DNA from: Treponema sp. UBA4326
GTDB taxonomy: Bacteria > Spirochaetota > Spirochaetia > Treponematales > Treponemataceae
Assembly: GCA_002393835.1 (NCBI GenBank)
Contig: DGTW01000094.1
Location: forward strand, 1 to 16,134
Reading direction: 5' to 3'
Length of the DNA: 16,134 nucleotides
Under the pieces are notes generated by a model. It had not been told where the DNA came from, did not search any database, and was given only the letters and a program-made list of their open reading frames with translations. Positions 5,715 through 13,202 of this stretch are shown here, in pieces; the stretch's first letter is position 1, and each line of letters starts with the position of its first letter. The translations under genes were made by a program, and so were the position numbers.

Positions 5715-7149
5715 TGAGAATCTGTAAATCCCTCTGCAATGTGCCGTTTTTGGGCAGGATTTTCAATCCTTCATTCAGAACTTTTTCGGCTTCATCCAGC
5801 CTCTTTGCATTGAATAAATCCGCAAAATTATTGTGAACCTGTACGGCATAGTTATTCAGATTCTGATTCCTTATTGTCTGCAGGTTACGGCTGTTCGGAA
5901 GGGATTTCAGTCCATCTTCAAGAATTTTTGCAGCTTCAAGGAATTTTTCGTCTTTGCTAAGAGGCTTTGCTTTTTCCGCCCAATAGTATTCTTCAAGGTT
6001 TTCAAGTTTTCTTGCAATCTTGCCGCTTTTTCCTTCTGGCGACTTCCGGCTTTCCTGAATCAATGAAAGGGCTTCGTCCGCCGTCACTTCTTTTGTTTTT
6101 TCATCAATGAGGGCATAAAAAATCATTTCCTCGATGACAGTCCTGTTTTTCGTGCTGATTTTTTCTTTGCGTCTTTCAAAAAGCTCGGTTGCCTTCTCCG
6201 CCCTCTTTTCGTTTGTCAGATTTGCCGCACAATTGTAGGCGATGCTTTCATAGGAATTCTGATAAAAGGGCTGGTTCAAGGCCTTTCCCCAGCGGTTTTC
6301 CACCAAATCGAGCCAATCCAGGGCAAGATCAGATTTTTTCTGCCTGTCCAGAGAAACGGCGAAATTCATGGCTACAGTATCAAAATCCACCCTCACGGCC
6401 TTCATTTCCTCTTCCGGGATATTTTCTTTTTCTGTAAAGGAAATTCTTGCAGATGCGACAGGCAATGCCATCGCATAGTTTTTCTTTTCGTCGTAAAAGG
6501 CCGTCACATTTTTTCCAATCAGGCTGATGAATTTTCGCTCTGAAATTTCATGGCGGTTCATGTAATATTTTTTTGGAACTATATGATAGCGGCTTGACCT
6601 TCCGTTGTCCTGCACATTCTTCTTACTTCCAGGATTGAAGCCGTTGGGATTAGTCGTCTCCACATCAATTTTTCGTCCGTCAGAAAGATAAAGCGTACAA
6701 AAAGCATGGTCGGGCGTTTCCACGGCATGAACTTTAAGCCCGGCTGCTTTTGCGAGGGCTGCATAAAGGACGCTGGAGGAAACGCAGTTGTAAGTGCCCT
6801 TCTGAAACATGACATTTATATAAGTCTGATTAAGGCTGTACTGTCTGAGAACCCTTTCGTACATAAGCGAAAGAATTTTCTCCCCCCGCTCTTCCTCGGA
6901 ATAGGCCATGAAAGAATCAGATTTGACTTGTGCTTCAAGTGCTTTATATTGCGAAAAAACAGCTTTTCCTTCATCACTTTCTGCCGGACAAAGAGAAAAA
7001 TCCAGTCCCGAGCGAATAAAATCCTCAGAAGAAAGTTCTCCGTCCTTAAAAGAAAAAAGCGGCTCCAGCGACGGAAAGTCCGCCCCCTCTCCCCCAAAAA
7101 GAAAACAAGAGAAAAAAAGAAAAATTGTAATCTGAAGAAATTTCCGCAT
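5701..7149 (-). CDS. Exported transglutaminase-like protein with C-terminal TPR repeats
   Basis: This 482-aa protein begins with a signal peptide (MRKFLQITIFLFFSCFLFGG). Cys15 sits in a loose FFS-C context, so a spirochaetal lipoprotein is possible, though the hydrophobic residues after it favour ordinary cleavage. At 120-165, YNCVSSSVLYAALAKAAG, then TPDHAFCTLY and RKIDVETT give the Cys122-His148-Asp162 triad of the transglutaminase-like (papain-fold) superfamily, whose bacterial members are often proteases or amidases. The region from about 250 to 475 is helical, with TPR-like units, clearest at 400-475 (AAKILEDGLKSLPNS, AEKVLNEGLKILPKN). It is the last gene of a minus-strand run. The start ATG has no Shine-Dalgarno sequence. 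Substrate unknown; a cell-envelope role is inferred from export. Confidence 0.8.
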   Translation of the reverse strand: MRKFLQITIFLFFSCFLFGGEGADFPSLEPLFSFKDGELSSEDFIRSGLDFSLCPAESDEGKAVFSQYKALEAQVKSDSFMAYSEEERGEKILSLMYERVLRQYSLNQTYINVMFQKGTYNCVSSSVLYAALAKAAGLKVHAVETPDHAFCTLYLSDGRKIDVETTNPNGFNPGSKKNVQDNGRSSRYHIVPKKYYMNRHEISERKFISLIGKNVTAFYDEKKNYAMALPVASARISFTEKENIPEEEMKAVRVDFDTVAMNFAVSLDRQKKSDLALDWLDLVENRWGKALNQPFYQNSYESIAYNCAANLTNEKRAEKATELFERRKEKISTKNRTVIEEMIFYALIDEKTKEVTADEALSLIQESRKSPEGKSGKIARKLENLEEYYWAEKAKPLSKDEKFLEAAKILEDGLKSLPNSRNLQTIRNQNLNNYAVQVHNNFADLFNAKRLDEAEKVLNEGLKILPKNGTLQRDLQILRSRK

Positions 7150-7168
7150 TAAAAATTGAAAATTAATA

Positions 7169-7199
7169 ATTCCGAATTCCTAATTTCGCATTCCGAATT
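7169..7199. repeat. Pair of 10-bp direct repeats in the slyX/transglutaminase gap
   Basis: ATTCCGAATT occurs at 7169-7178 and 7190-7199, 21 bp apart (two helical turns), in AT-rich DNA between slyX and the following gene. The second copy overlaps the slyX stop codon. The spacing would suit a dimeric DNA-binding protein, but the sequence could equally be low-complexity drift. No promoter of quality was seen in the gap. Confidence 0.35.
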
Positions 7200-7404
7200 A
7201 ATAGTGAGGTGGTTTCCTGTTTGGAATTTCCAGATTCTCTGACAAATCCTGAATCCGACCTGCGAGAATCTGGTTTTCTTCCCTGAGAAGATGAATCACT
7301 TTCTGGTTTTCAACAGTTTCTTCCTGAAGCTTAGTGATAAAATCGTCCATATATGCGATTTTTGTCTCCAGCTCAATGAATTTTTTTTCTGTTTCTTTAT
7401 CCAT
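7198..7404 (-). CDS. slyX: SlyX-family coiled-coil protein
   Basis: This 68-aa protein is almost wholly heptad-patterned coiled coil (KFIELETKIAYMDDFITKLQ ... LLREENQILAGRIQDL). It ends in NRKPPHY, the proline-rich PPHY terminus that marks SlyX. SlyX is a widespread small cytoplasmic protein with no settled biochemical function; length and both ends are normal. Its ATG overlaps the end of the upstream 674-aa gene by 8 bp, with AGGGG (complement of 7409-7413) five bases before the start, so the two are translationally coupled. In a spirochaete it is notable mainly for this tight link to a large uncharacterised gene. Confidence 0.88.
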   Translation of the reverse strand: MDKETEKKFIELETKIAYMDDFITKLQEETVENQKVIHLLREENQILAGRIQDLSENLEIPNRKPPHY

Positions 7405-9421
7405 TTTGCCCCTGTGCGGCAGCCTTTTGTCTTTCTACCGTTTGCTTTACCCGCTCTGCAAAGAGCTTATTCTGGTCAATTCTTGTGGGAACGCTGAATG
7501 CAGGAGCTCCGTCTTCCTCGTTGATTCGGTAAATTTGAGGCGAATCACTTGAATAAGCCGGGCTTGATGGATTGTTAATCCACCAGTCAAGAACTGCGAC
7601 TATGAAAAGAGCGTATTTAATTAAGTTGGCATTTGTAGCGGCCGAATCAGTGGTCTTTTTTGCACCGAGAAGGACATCCATTCGGCGGGAAACGATGTTG
7701 GGGATGTCAAAGTTGTATTTATCCCATGGATTTTGTATTCCCAAAACGCTTCCGCTTCCCTTGGCCGAATCAATTTTGCGAGAAAGAGTCGTAAAATAAC
7801 GCAGAAGAAAGGCCACTCGAATACAAAGAGGCCTGTAAGGACTGTCGTTTTTCGGTTTTTCAAGAAGAAGCTGCTCGAATTCAAAATATGGAAGGAAATT
7901 GTACTTGGTCTGCCAGAAAAGTGATGTCAGTATTTTCTTTCCAAAAAGGCTGGTCTTGAAATCACCCTGAGAATATTCATTATTAACGAAATCCTTCAGC
8001 TGGTCACAATATTGACGCTCAAAAAGAGTCTCCCTGTAAACTGACCATTCACTTAAGACTTCGGAAAGTTTTTCTGATTCCCGGCTGGTGTCTTCTTCCT
8101 GTTCTTCAGTAAAAACGATGTTTCGGCAACCCTGGAAAAGGTCTTCCGTTATGCGCAGAAGAGTGACAGTAACCTGAACCGGGTTTTTCGGCGAAAGAAG
8201 GTTGTAGCCGTCACGGAACTGATAGAGCGGCTGGAAATACGGATACATGTCCGGCATTGTGTCCAGTTTGTCAAAGCCTGCATCCGGGAAAAGAGTATCC
8301 AGAAGTTTGATTCCAGCCTCAACCAAATCGCTTTTCTTGTTTTCGGCAGCTTTTTCTTCTTTGGCCTTCCCTTCGCTTTTATTGTCGTTTTCTTTTGATT
8401 CTTTACCCTCACTGCCAGCAGCATCGCCCTTTTTATTGGGCAGAAGGAGGTCAAATTTCGTAATTTCAAGGAATTTCAGGATGTTTGATGTCTGTACGAG
8501 GAAAAAATCCTGAAAATAATCGAATTTCGAACTGCTCATTCTCATCAGAAGGGGATAAAGTCCCTTGATAACCTGACTGTAAATGTAGAACCACTCGCTG
8601 ATTCCAGTTTTTGACAACATCTGAGCCTTTTGCAGGTCAAATTTCGGATACTTTGCAAGATCGTTGTAAATTTCTTTAAAATATGAAGAGATTCTCGTTT
8701 CGCCAAGATAGTAAATCTTGATGAGATAGCGGTAAATTGTCTTCACCAGAGGAATCATCATGGAAATAGAAACATCATCCGAATTCTGAAGGTCAAAGAA
8801 ATACTTTTTTATGTCCTTCATGGTCCATGAGCCGACAAGTTTGAGGAACTTAAAGCGGTCTTCATTTGCGGCAAGTATTTTTGACTTGTATGTGTCCGGC
8901 GATATTTGGATTATGGATTTTACGCAGGTGATGAATTCCTGAAGATGGTTAACATGATTCTGTAAAGTGAACTCCACAAAGCCCTTTCTGACAAGCTCGC
9001 CGCCATTTTTTTTGAATCTGAGGACAAAATTGAAAAAACCAAGGTTGGTCTTGATTTTGTAATCCTCGCTCATCATAAGCCTGTCCATGAGGTGACGCTC
9101 TTTTGAGTTCAGTTCTGGCAGGGTGCCGTAGCGAATCGGCTTGTCTTTTACAGCATATCCGACTTTACCGGCAGGAGCCGAGGCCTGAGAATTTGCTGTC
9201 TGGCTTGCATTTGCCGATGCATTTCGTCCGACAACACGCTTTGAATATTCCTTGGCTTTTGGCAGGGCAGAGTAATCAATGGGAGCTGATTTTTCAGTAT
9301 AAATTTCTCCGCCCAGTTTTTGTATCATTCGTTTTGCTTCATATTCGTCAATGGGGCCGATATTGCGTCTTGTCTGATCCAGTGTTCCCGGTTCCCATTT
9401 TGCTTCTGGTTTGTCTGCCAT
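7397..9421 (-). CDS. Large cytoplasmic protein of unknown function (674 aa)
   Basis: The protein has no signal peptide and no clear membrane segment. It has a polar N-terminal tail (1-65) and an Ala/Ser/Asn-rich linker (66-84). A helical, aromatic- and Lys-rich domain follows (about 105-330), then a low-complexity charged linker of Lys/Glu/Ser/Asn (about 330-364). A second helical domain (about 365-600) contains GIQNPWDKYNFDIPNIVSRR, and the tail after 615 is disordered. This pattern suggests a scaffold or multi-domain assembly protein, but I recognise no family. The start ATG has AAGGGA just upstream and lies 9 bp after the DUF2804-like gene. Its end overlaps slyX by 8 bp. The real frame is confirmed by uninterrupted normal codon use over 2 kb. 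Probably lineage-restricted; function unassigned. Confidence 0.85.
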   Translation of the reverse strand: MADKPEAKWEPGTLDQTRRNIGPIDEYEAKRMIQKLGGEIYTEKSAPIDYSALPKAKEYSKRVVGRNASANASQTANSQASAPAGKVGYAVKDKPIRYGTLPELNSKERHLMDRLMMSEDYKIKTNLGFFNFVLRFKKNGGELVRKGFVEFTLQNHVNHLQEFITCVKSIIQISPDTYKSKILAANEDRFKFLKLVGSWTMKDIKKYFFDLQNSDDVSISMMIPLVKTIYRYLIKIYYLGETRISSYFKEIYNDLAKYPKFDLQKAQMLSKTGISEWFYIYSQVIKGLYPLLMRMSSSKFDYFQDFFLVQTSNILKFLEITKFDLLLPNKKGDAAGSEGKESKENDNKSEGKAKEEKAAENKKSDLVEAGIKLLDTLFPDAGFDKLDTMPDMYPYFQPLYQFRDGYNLLSPKNPVQVTVTLLRITEDLFQGCRNIVFTEEQEEDTSRESEKLSEVLSEWSVYRETLFERQYCDQLKDFVNNEYSQGDFKTSLFGKKILTSLFWQTKYNFLPYFEFEQLLLEKPKNDSPYRPLCIRVAFLLRYFTTLSRKIDSAKGSGSVLGIQNPWDKYNFDIPNIVSRRMDVLLGAKKTTDSAATNANLIKYALFIVAVLDWWINNPSSPAYSSDSPQIYRINEEDGAPAFSVPTRIDQNKLFAERVKQTVERQKAAAQGQNG

Positions 9422-9430
9422 ACTGTTCCC

Positions 9431-10501
9431 TTACAATCGTAAAAGCTGGTTCTTGGCAATGCCTTCAAAATTTCGGAGGCTTATGTCTTCACCAGACTTT
9501 GTTTTGATTACACCGTCAAAAGTTCCGAAAATCGTGGAGAGCTGGCTTTTTATAACCAAAAATGAAACATCGCGGCGGTTGTCGGATGCTGGCGTAAAAG
9601 TCAAATCCACCATATTCTCGAAATCCTGAATCACCCACTTTTTTGAAAGCCCAAATGGATGGGTGATTGTAACTGGCGGCAACGGGGTACAGTCTCCGTC
9701 TACACAGAGAAAGTTCCCATTTATATTGTCGGAATCTACGGCGTTTTCTTGCGTAGTAAAAATCTGGAAACTGAATTTTTTGCCGTTTATCTGGCCGGAA
9801 GCAACCACATACTCTGAAACTGAGTGAAGGTTGTAGTAAGCCCGGTTTATGCTGAGCAAGGCAGAGCCATTCAGGTCTTCCTGGTTTACTTCATCGGAAA
9901 GTTTTGTTTTTTCCAAGGAAATTGACCCGTGAATCTGAGGGGTGCAAAGATATGTTGCCGAGCAGCGTCTTTTTGATGGAGCCGGAACAACGCTGGCAAG
10001 CTCACACATCGTCGGCTCGGAATATTTTGCCACAAAAGCAGCCTGTGTCGAAGGCCTTGAAGAATCGCCCTTTAAATTGAAAATCATGGAGAGCCTGTCA
10101 CGCTGATGATCCCAGCTCACCCGGATATAACGCTTTTTGTTGAAACTGGCGCAAAAGCCTGTCTTCATGTTGTGGGGAATAAAGCGGCGGCGAGGTCCCA
10201 TGAAAGAACGGTAAGCGAATTTTCGTCCGTTTTCTTTGTTCCAGAAAACAACTTCGGCAAAACCAAAAACCTTGTGATCAAAAAAATCTACAGTACCGAC
10301 AAAAGAGCCTATATTGAAAAAAAACATTATAGAGCTTTGTATGCGAAAATTTGTTATGACCGTTGGAAATGGAAAGCCTGCAAAGGGAGCGCGAACGCCA
10401 CGAATATCGAGATTCTGCAAAAGTCCTTTGAAAGTTCCGAATTCAATCTTGCCGCTATGAACGATTTTTTCTGGCGGTGTTTTGATTTCTCTAGTATACA
10501 A
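9431..10501 (-). CDS. DUF2804-like protein, TTG start
   Basis: This is a soluble beta-rich protein of about 356 residues without signal peptide. The opening YTREIKTPPEKIVHSGKIEFGTFKG, the FMGPRRRFIP motif (about 100-110) and the W/R/D-rich SWDHQRDRLSMIFNL resemble DUF2804 proteins, a family of unknown function with a lipocalin/TbtA-like beta-barrel flavour. The assignment is from memory of the pattern and is moderate. There is no ATG at the 5' end. TTG at 10501-10499 is preferred because AGAGG (complement of 10507-10511) lies five bases upstream. A TTG six codons earlier (10519) has no ribosome site and sits three codons after an in-frame stop. It heads the minus-strand run with the 674-aa gene 9 bp downstream. 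Confidence 0.7.
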   Translation of the reverse strand: MYTREIKTPPEKIVHSGKIEFGTFKGLLQNLDIRGVRAPFAGFPFPTVITNFRIQSSIMFFFNIGSFVGTVDFFDHKVFGFAEVVFWNKENGRKFAYRSFMGPRRRFIPHNMKTGFCASFNKKRYIRVSWDHQRDRLSMIFNLKGDSSRPSTQAAFVAKYSEPTMCELASVVPAPSKRRCSATYLCTPQIHGSISLEKTKLSDEVNQEDLNGSALLSINRAYYNLHSVSEYVVASGQINGKKFSFQIFTTQENAVDSDNINGNFLCVDGDCTPLPPVTITHPFGLSKKWVIQDFENMVDLTFTPASDNRRDVSFLVIKSQLSTIFGTFDGVIKTKSGEDISLRNFEGIAKNQLLRL

Positions 10502-10511
10502 AATATCCTCT
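10502..10511 (-). promoter_or_regulatory. Shine-Dalgarno deciding the TTG start of the DUF2804-like gene
   Basis: On the minus strand AGAGG (10511-10507) is followed by a five-base spacer and TTG at 10501-10499. This is the only plausible ribosome binding site near the 5' end. It lies inside the longer ORF version that starts at TTG 10519. Confidence 0.5.
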
Positions 10512-10642
10512 GGTAACAATATCTGTTAGTAAGATTTTTATTGTAAAAGCAAAAGAAAGAAAAGTCTAGCCGAAAAAAAATCCTTGTGAATTTTGAAGTT
10601 ATGGGGGAAAATATATAGAAGAAAACTGATTGGGGGGCAACT

Positions 10643-12238
10643 ATGGCTGTTACTGTTTATTCTCTAGGAGCCGCACAGGAAGTAACTGGCTCAAAACATA
10701 TTTTTGAAATCGACGGACGCTCATACATGATTGACTGCGGTGCCTTTCAGGGCAAACGGGCTGAATCAGACGAAAAGAACCGCAAATTCGAGATTCCTGT
10801 GGATAAAATCGATGCCGTCATTCTCACACATGCGCACTATGATCATGTCGGTCTTTTGCCACTCTTGGTAAAGCAGGGCTACAACGGCAACATTTATGCC
10901 ACTCCAGCCACCCGGGATCTCACAGACCTTATAATGATGGACAGCGCTCGTATTCAAGCAAGGGATGCTGAATATCTTCAAAAGCAGGCGCAGAAAAAAG
11001 GCGAGAAATTCAACTGGACTCCTCTTTTTACAGAAAAGGACTGTCTGAAGGCTGCCAACCAAATCATTACGCTTTCTTACAACCGAAAAATGTACATTTC
11101 CCCGGAAGTCCAGCTTGAATACTTTGATGCAGGCCATATCCTTGGCTCGGCTTTTGCTTACATCACCATAAAGGGCCAGAGAGACGAAAAAGGAAATCCG
11201 ATTCATCAAAGCGACTCAAATGTCCTACGAATCTGGAACAAGCTTTTCGGCTGGAAAAAAGACGATAAGCGGAGCACACCTGACCGGCGCAAAGCCAGCC
11301 CGGAGGAACAGGCAGCATACAAGGGCGAAGAACGCCGTAGCGGTCAGGACCGGCGGGAAGGCAAAGATGAAATACGAATACTGTATACGGGAGACCTGGG
11401 CCGAAAAATGAAGCCGATTATCCGAGACCCGGCAACAAATCTTCCTCCGCCAGACTATATTTTCATTGAAAGCACTTATGGAAACCGCAAGCATGAAGAC
11501 ACGGCAGTCGCAATGGACGAACTTCGCAAAATAGTTCGGCGGGCAATCGAAAAAAAAGGCAAAATCATAATTCCTTCATTTGCCATTGAGCGCACTCAGG
11601 AGATAGTTTACTACCTGCACCGCCTTGTTGATCAGAAAAAAATTCCCAATATTCCGATTTATGTCGATTCGCCAATGGCCATAAATGCGACATCAATTTT
11701 CCAAGTACATCAGGAATGTTACTCCGACGAAGTTCACGAGGCTTTCCTAAAACACCACAAAAACCCATTTGGCTTCGGAAGCCTTTCTTTTGTCAATTCT
11801 CTTGAAGAATCAAAGAATCTCAACAAAAAAGAAGGCCCGATGATTATAATCTCGGCCGACGGAATGTGTGAAAGCGGCCGAATCGTTCACCACATTGCGA
11901 ACAACATTTCTGACCCAAAGAACACAATCCTCATCGTGGGATACATGGCAGAAAACACTCTGGGACGGAGAATCCGTGATGGTGCCAAAGTTGTCAAAAT
12001 CATGGGAGATGAGTATGATGTTAAGGCAAATGTCGAGCAGATAAACGCTTTCTCCGCACACGCCGATTATGAGGAATGTACGAAGTGGCTAAAATCAATC
12101 GATACGAGCCGCCTCAAAAAAATCTTCATGGTTCACGGTGAAAAAGATGCCCAGGAATTCTTCCAGAAACATCTCGCCGAAAAGGGTTTCCCCAATGTGC
12201 AGATTGTAAAATACGGCGAAACTTACGACATAGAATAG
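10643..12238 (+). CDS. Metallo-beta-lactamase-fold beta-CASP protein (RNase-like) with charged insertion
   Basis: This 531-aa cytoplasmic enzyme belongs to the beta-CASP branch of metallo-beta-lactamase-fold nucleases (the family of CPSF73 and bacterial TTHA0252-like RNases). The N-terminus reads YSLGAAQEVTGSKH...DCGAFQG. Zinc ligands are THAHYDH (His63, His65, Asp67, His68), GHILG His165, TGDLG Asp251 and the C-terminal VHGE His498. Beta-CASP motifs include FIESTYGNR (Glu276), SADGMCESGRIVHH, GYMAENTLGRR and SAHAD (His473). Between the GHILG and TGDLG motifs lies an extra run of about 60 very charged residues (about 180-243) ending GEERRSGQDRREGKDE; relatives usually have a short loop there. 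A GGGGGG ribosome site (10632-10637) precedes the ATG. It is probably co-transcribed with the hydrolase 7 bp downstream. RNA as substrate is inferred from family. Confidence 0.9.
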   Translation: MAVTVYSLGAAQEVTGSKHIFEIDGRSYMIDCGAFQGKRAESDEKNRKFEIPVDKIDAVILTHAHYDHVGLLPLLVKQGYNGNIYATPATRDLTDLIMMDSARIQARDAEYLQKQAQKKGEKFNWTPLFTEKDCLKAANQIITLSYNRKMYISPEVQLEYFDAGHILGSAFAYITIKGQRDEKGNPIHQSDSNVLRIWNKLFGWKKDDKRSTPDRRKASPEEQAAYKGEERRSGQDRREGKDEIRILYTGDLGRKMKPIIRDPATNLPPPDYIFIESTYGNRKHEDTAVAMDELRKIVRRAIEKKGKIIIPSFAIERTQEIVYYLHRLVDQKKIPNIPIYVDSPMAINATSIFQVHQECYSDEVHEAFLKHHKNPFGFGSLSFVNSLEESKNLNKKEGPMIIISADGMCESGRIVHHIANNISDPKNTILIVGYMAENTLGRRIRDGAKVVKIMGDEYDVKANVEQINAFSAHADYEECTKWLKSIDTSRLKKIFMVHGEKDAQEFFQKHLAEKGFPNVQIVKYGETYDIE

Positions 12239-12245
12239 GAACACT

Positions 12246-13202
12246 ATGAACAAAAACACAAAAAAAACTCTCAAACAAGTCGGCCTTCCGGTTGGAATTT
12301 TCCTTGCTTTGTCCATTTCATTTTTGCTGACAGTTTATTTTGCGCTTTTCAAACCTTACTTTACAAGACGGACTGGGGAATACAACACGCTAAGACATTT
12401 TGTAACAGAAGAAAACATTCAGAAAAACATTAATGACAGCGAGTGGTTTTATTCTCAAAAGCCGGAAGAAATTACGATTCAGTCTTTTGACGGCCTCAAA
12501 CTTGTGGCCTACAATCTTCCGGCAAAAAACGCAAAGGGCACTTGGCTGCTGATTCACGGTCATCAGTCTGGGCCACTTTTGGAATACGCCAGCATCGCAA
12601 AATTTTTATACGAAAGCGGCTACAATGTCGTCCTGCCCTATCAGCGTTCTCATGGAAAGAGCGAAGGAAAATATATTACTTATGGCATAAAGGAACGATT
12701 TGATGTTCGTGACTGGATTACAAAGGTCAACGAAATTTACGGAAAAGAAAATTCCCTTTATATCGAAGGAATTTCCATGGGCTGCGCAAGTGTCTTAATG
12801 TCGCTCAGCTTTGAGCTTCCTTCAAACATCAAATCGATTGTAGCGGACTGCGGCTTCACCTCTCCATACGACATTATCTGGAAATTCGCCCGAAAAGACA
12901 GGAATCTTCCTTTGGTTAGGCTGGTTATGAAGGCAGGCAATTTTATGGCAAATGCCTTTGCTGATTTCGACTTTGAGGAATACGACACTTTCCGTGGAAT
13001 GAAAAAAAACACCATTCCAATTCTTTTTATTCACGGGACTAATGACAGTCTTGTTCCCATCGAAATGACCATAGCCAATTTTCAGTATTGCAGCAGCGAA
13101 AAATCCCTCTATCTTGTTGAAGGTGCTCCCCACGCAATCTCATATATTATTGACGAGGAAGGATACCATAAACATCTGGTTGATTTCTGCGGCTTGAAGT
13201 AA
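12246..13202 (+). CDS. Membrane-anchored alpha/beta hydrolase (serine hydrolase)
   Basis: This 318-aa protein has a single N-terminal hydrophobic helix (about 12-34), probably an uncleaved anchor with the catalytic part outside the membrane. The alpha/beta-hydrolase core follows: oxyanion strand LLIHGHQSG (101-109), nucleophile elbow GISMG (Ser177), HGTNDSLVP (Asp267) and GAPHAIS (His296). The triad is thus complete. The YQRSHGKSEG stretch resembles the S33-peptidase/BAAT-like or FrsA-like branch of uncharacterised esterases, so substrate is unknown. The AGGA ribosome site overlaps the stop of the preceding beta-CASP gene (7-bp gap), implying one operon. Its final 56 bp overlap the 3' end of the convergent CorC-like gene. 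Length is normal for the group. Confidence 0.87.
   Translation: MNKNTKKTLKQVGLPVGIFLALSISFLLTVYFALFKPYFTRRTGEYNTLRHFVTEENIQKNINDSEWFYSQKPEEITIQSFDGLKLVAYNLPAKNAKGTWLLIHGHQSGPLLEYASIAKFLYESGYNVVLPYQRSHGKSEGKYITYGIKERFDVRDWITKVNEIYGKENSLYIEGISMGCASVLMSLSFELPSNIKSIVADCGFTSPYDIIWKFARKDRNLPLVRLVMKAGNFMANAFADFDFEEYDTFRGMKKNTIPILFIHGTNDSLVPIEMTIANFQYCSSEKSLYLVEGAPHAISYIIDEEGYHKHLVDFCGLK

Noticed and set aside
6706..7152. 148-aa plus-strand ORF opposite the transglutaminase-like gene
   Set aside because: It is Lys/Arg/Phe-rich antisense read-through of the signal peptide and catalytic region of the real gene. The minus-strand frame has a clear domain.
8149..8469. 106-aa antisense-frame ORF across the low-complexity linker of the 674-aa protein
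   Set aside because: It arises from the Lys/Glu-rich repeat composition in an alternative frame; there is no start context.
10520..10642. Divergent promoters between the DUF2804-like and beta-CASP genes
   Set aside because: Candidate hexamers (for example TTGCTT on the minus strand, TTGAAG and TATATA on the plus strand) are present, but spacing or match is poor; nothing firm enough to annotate.
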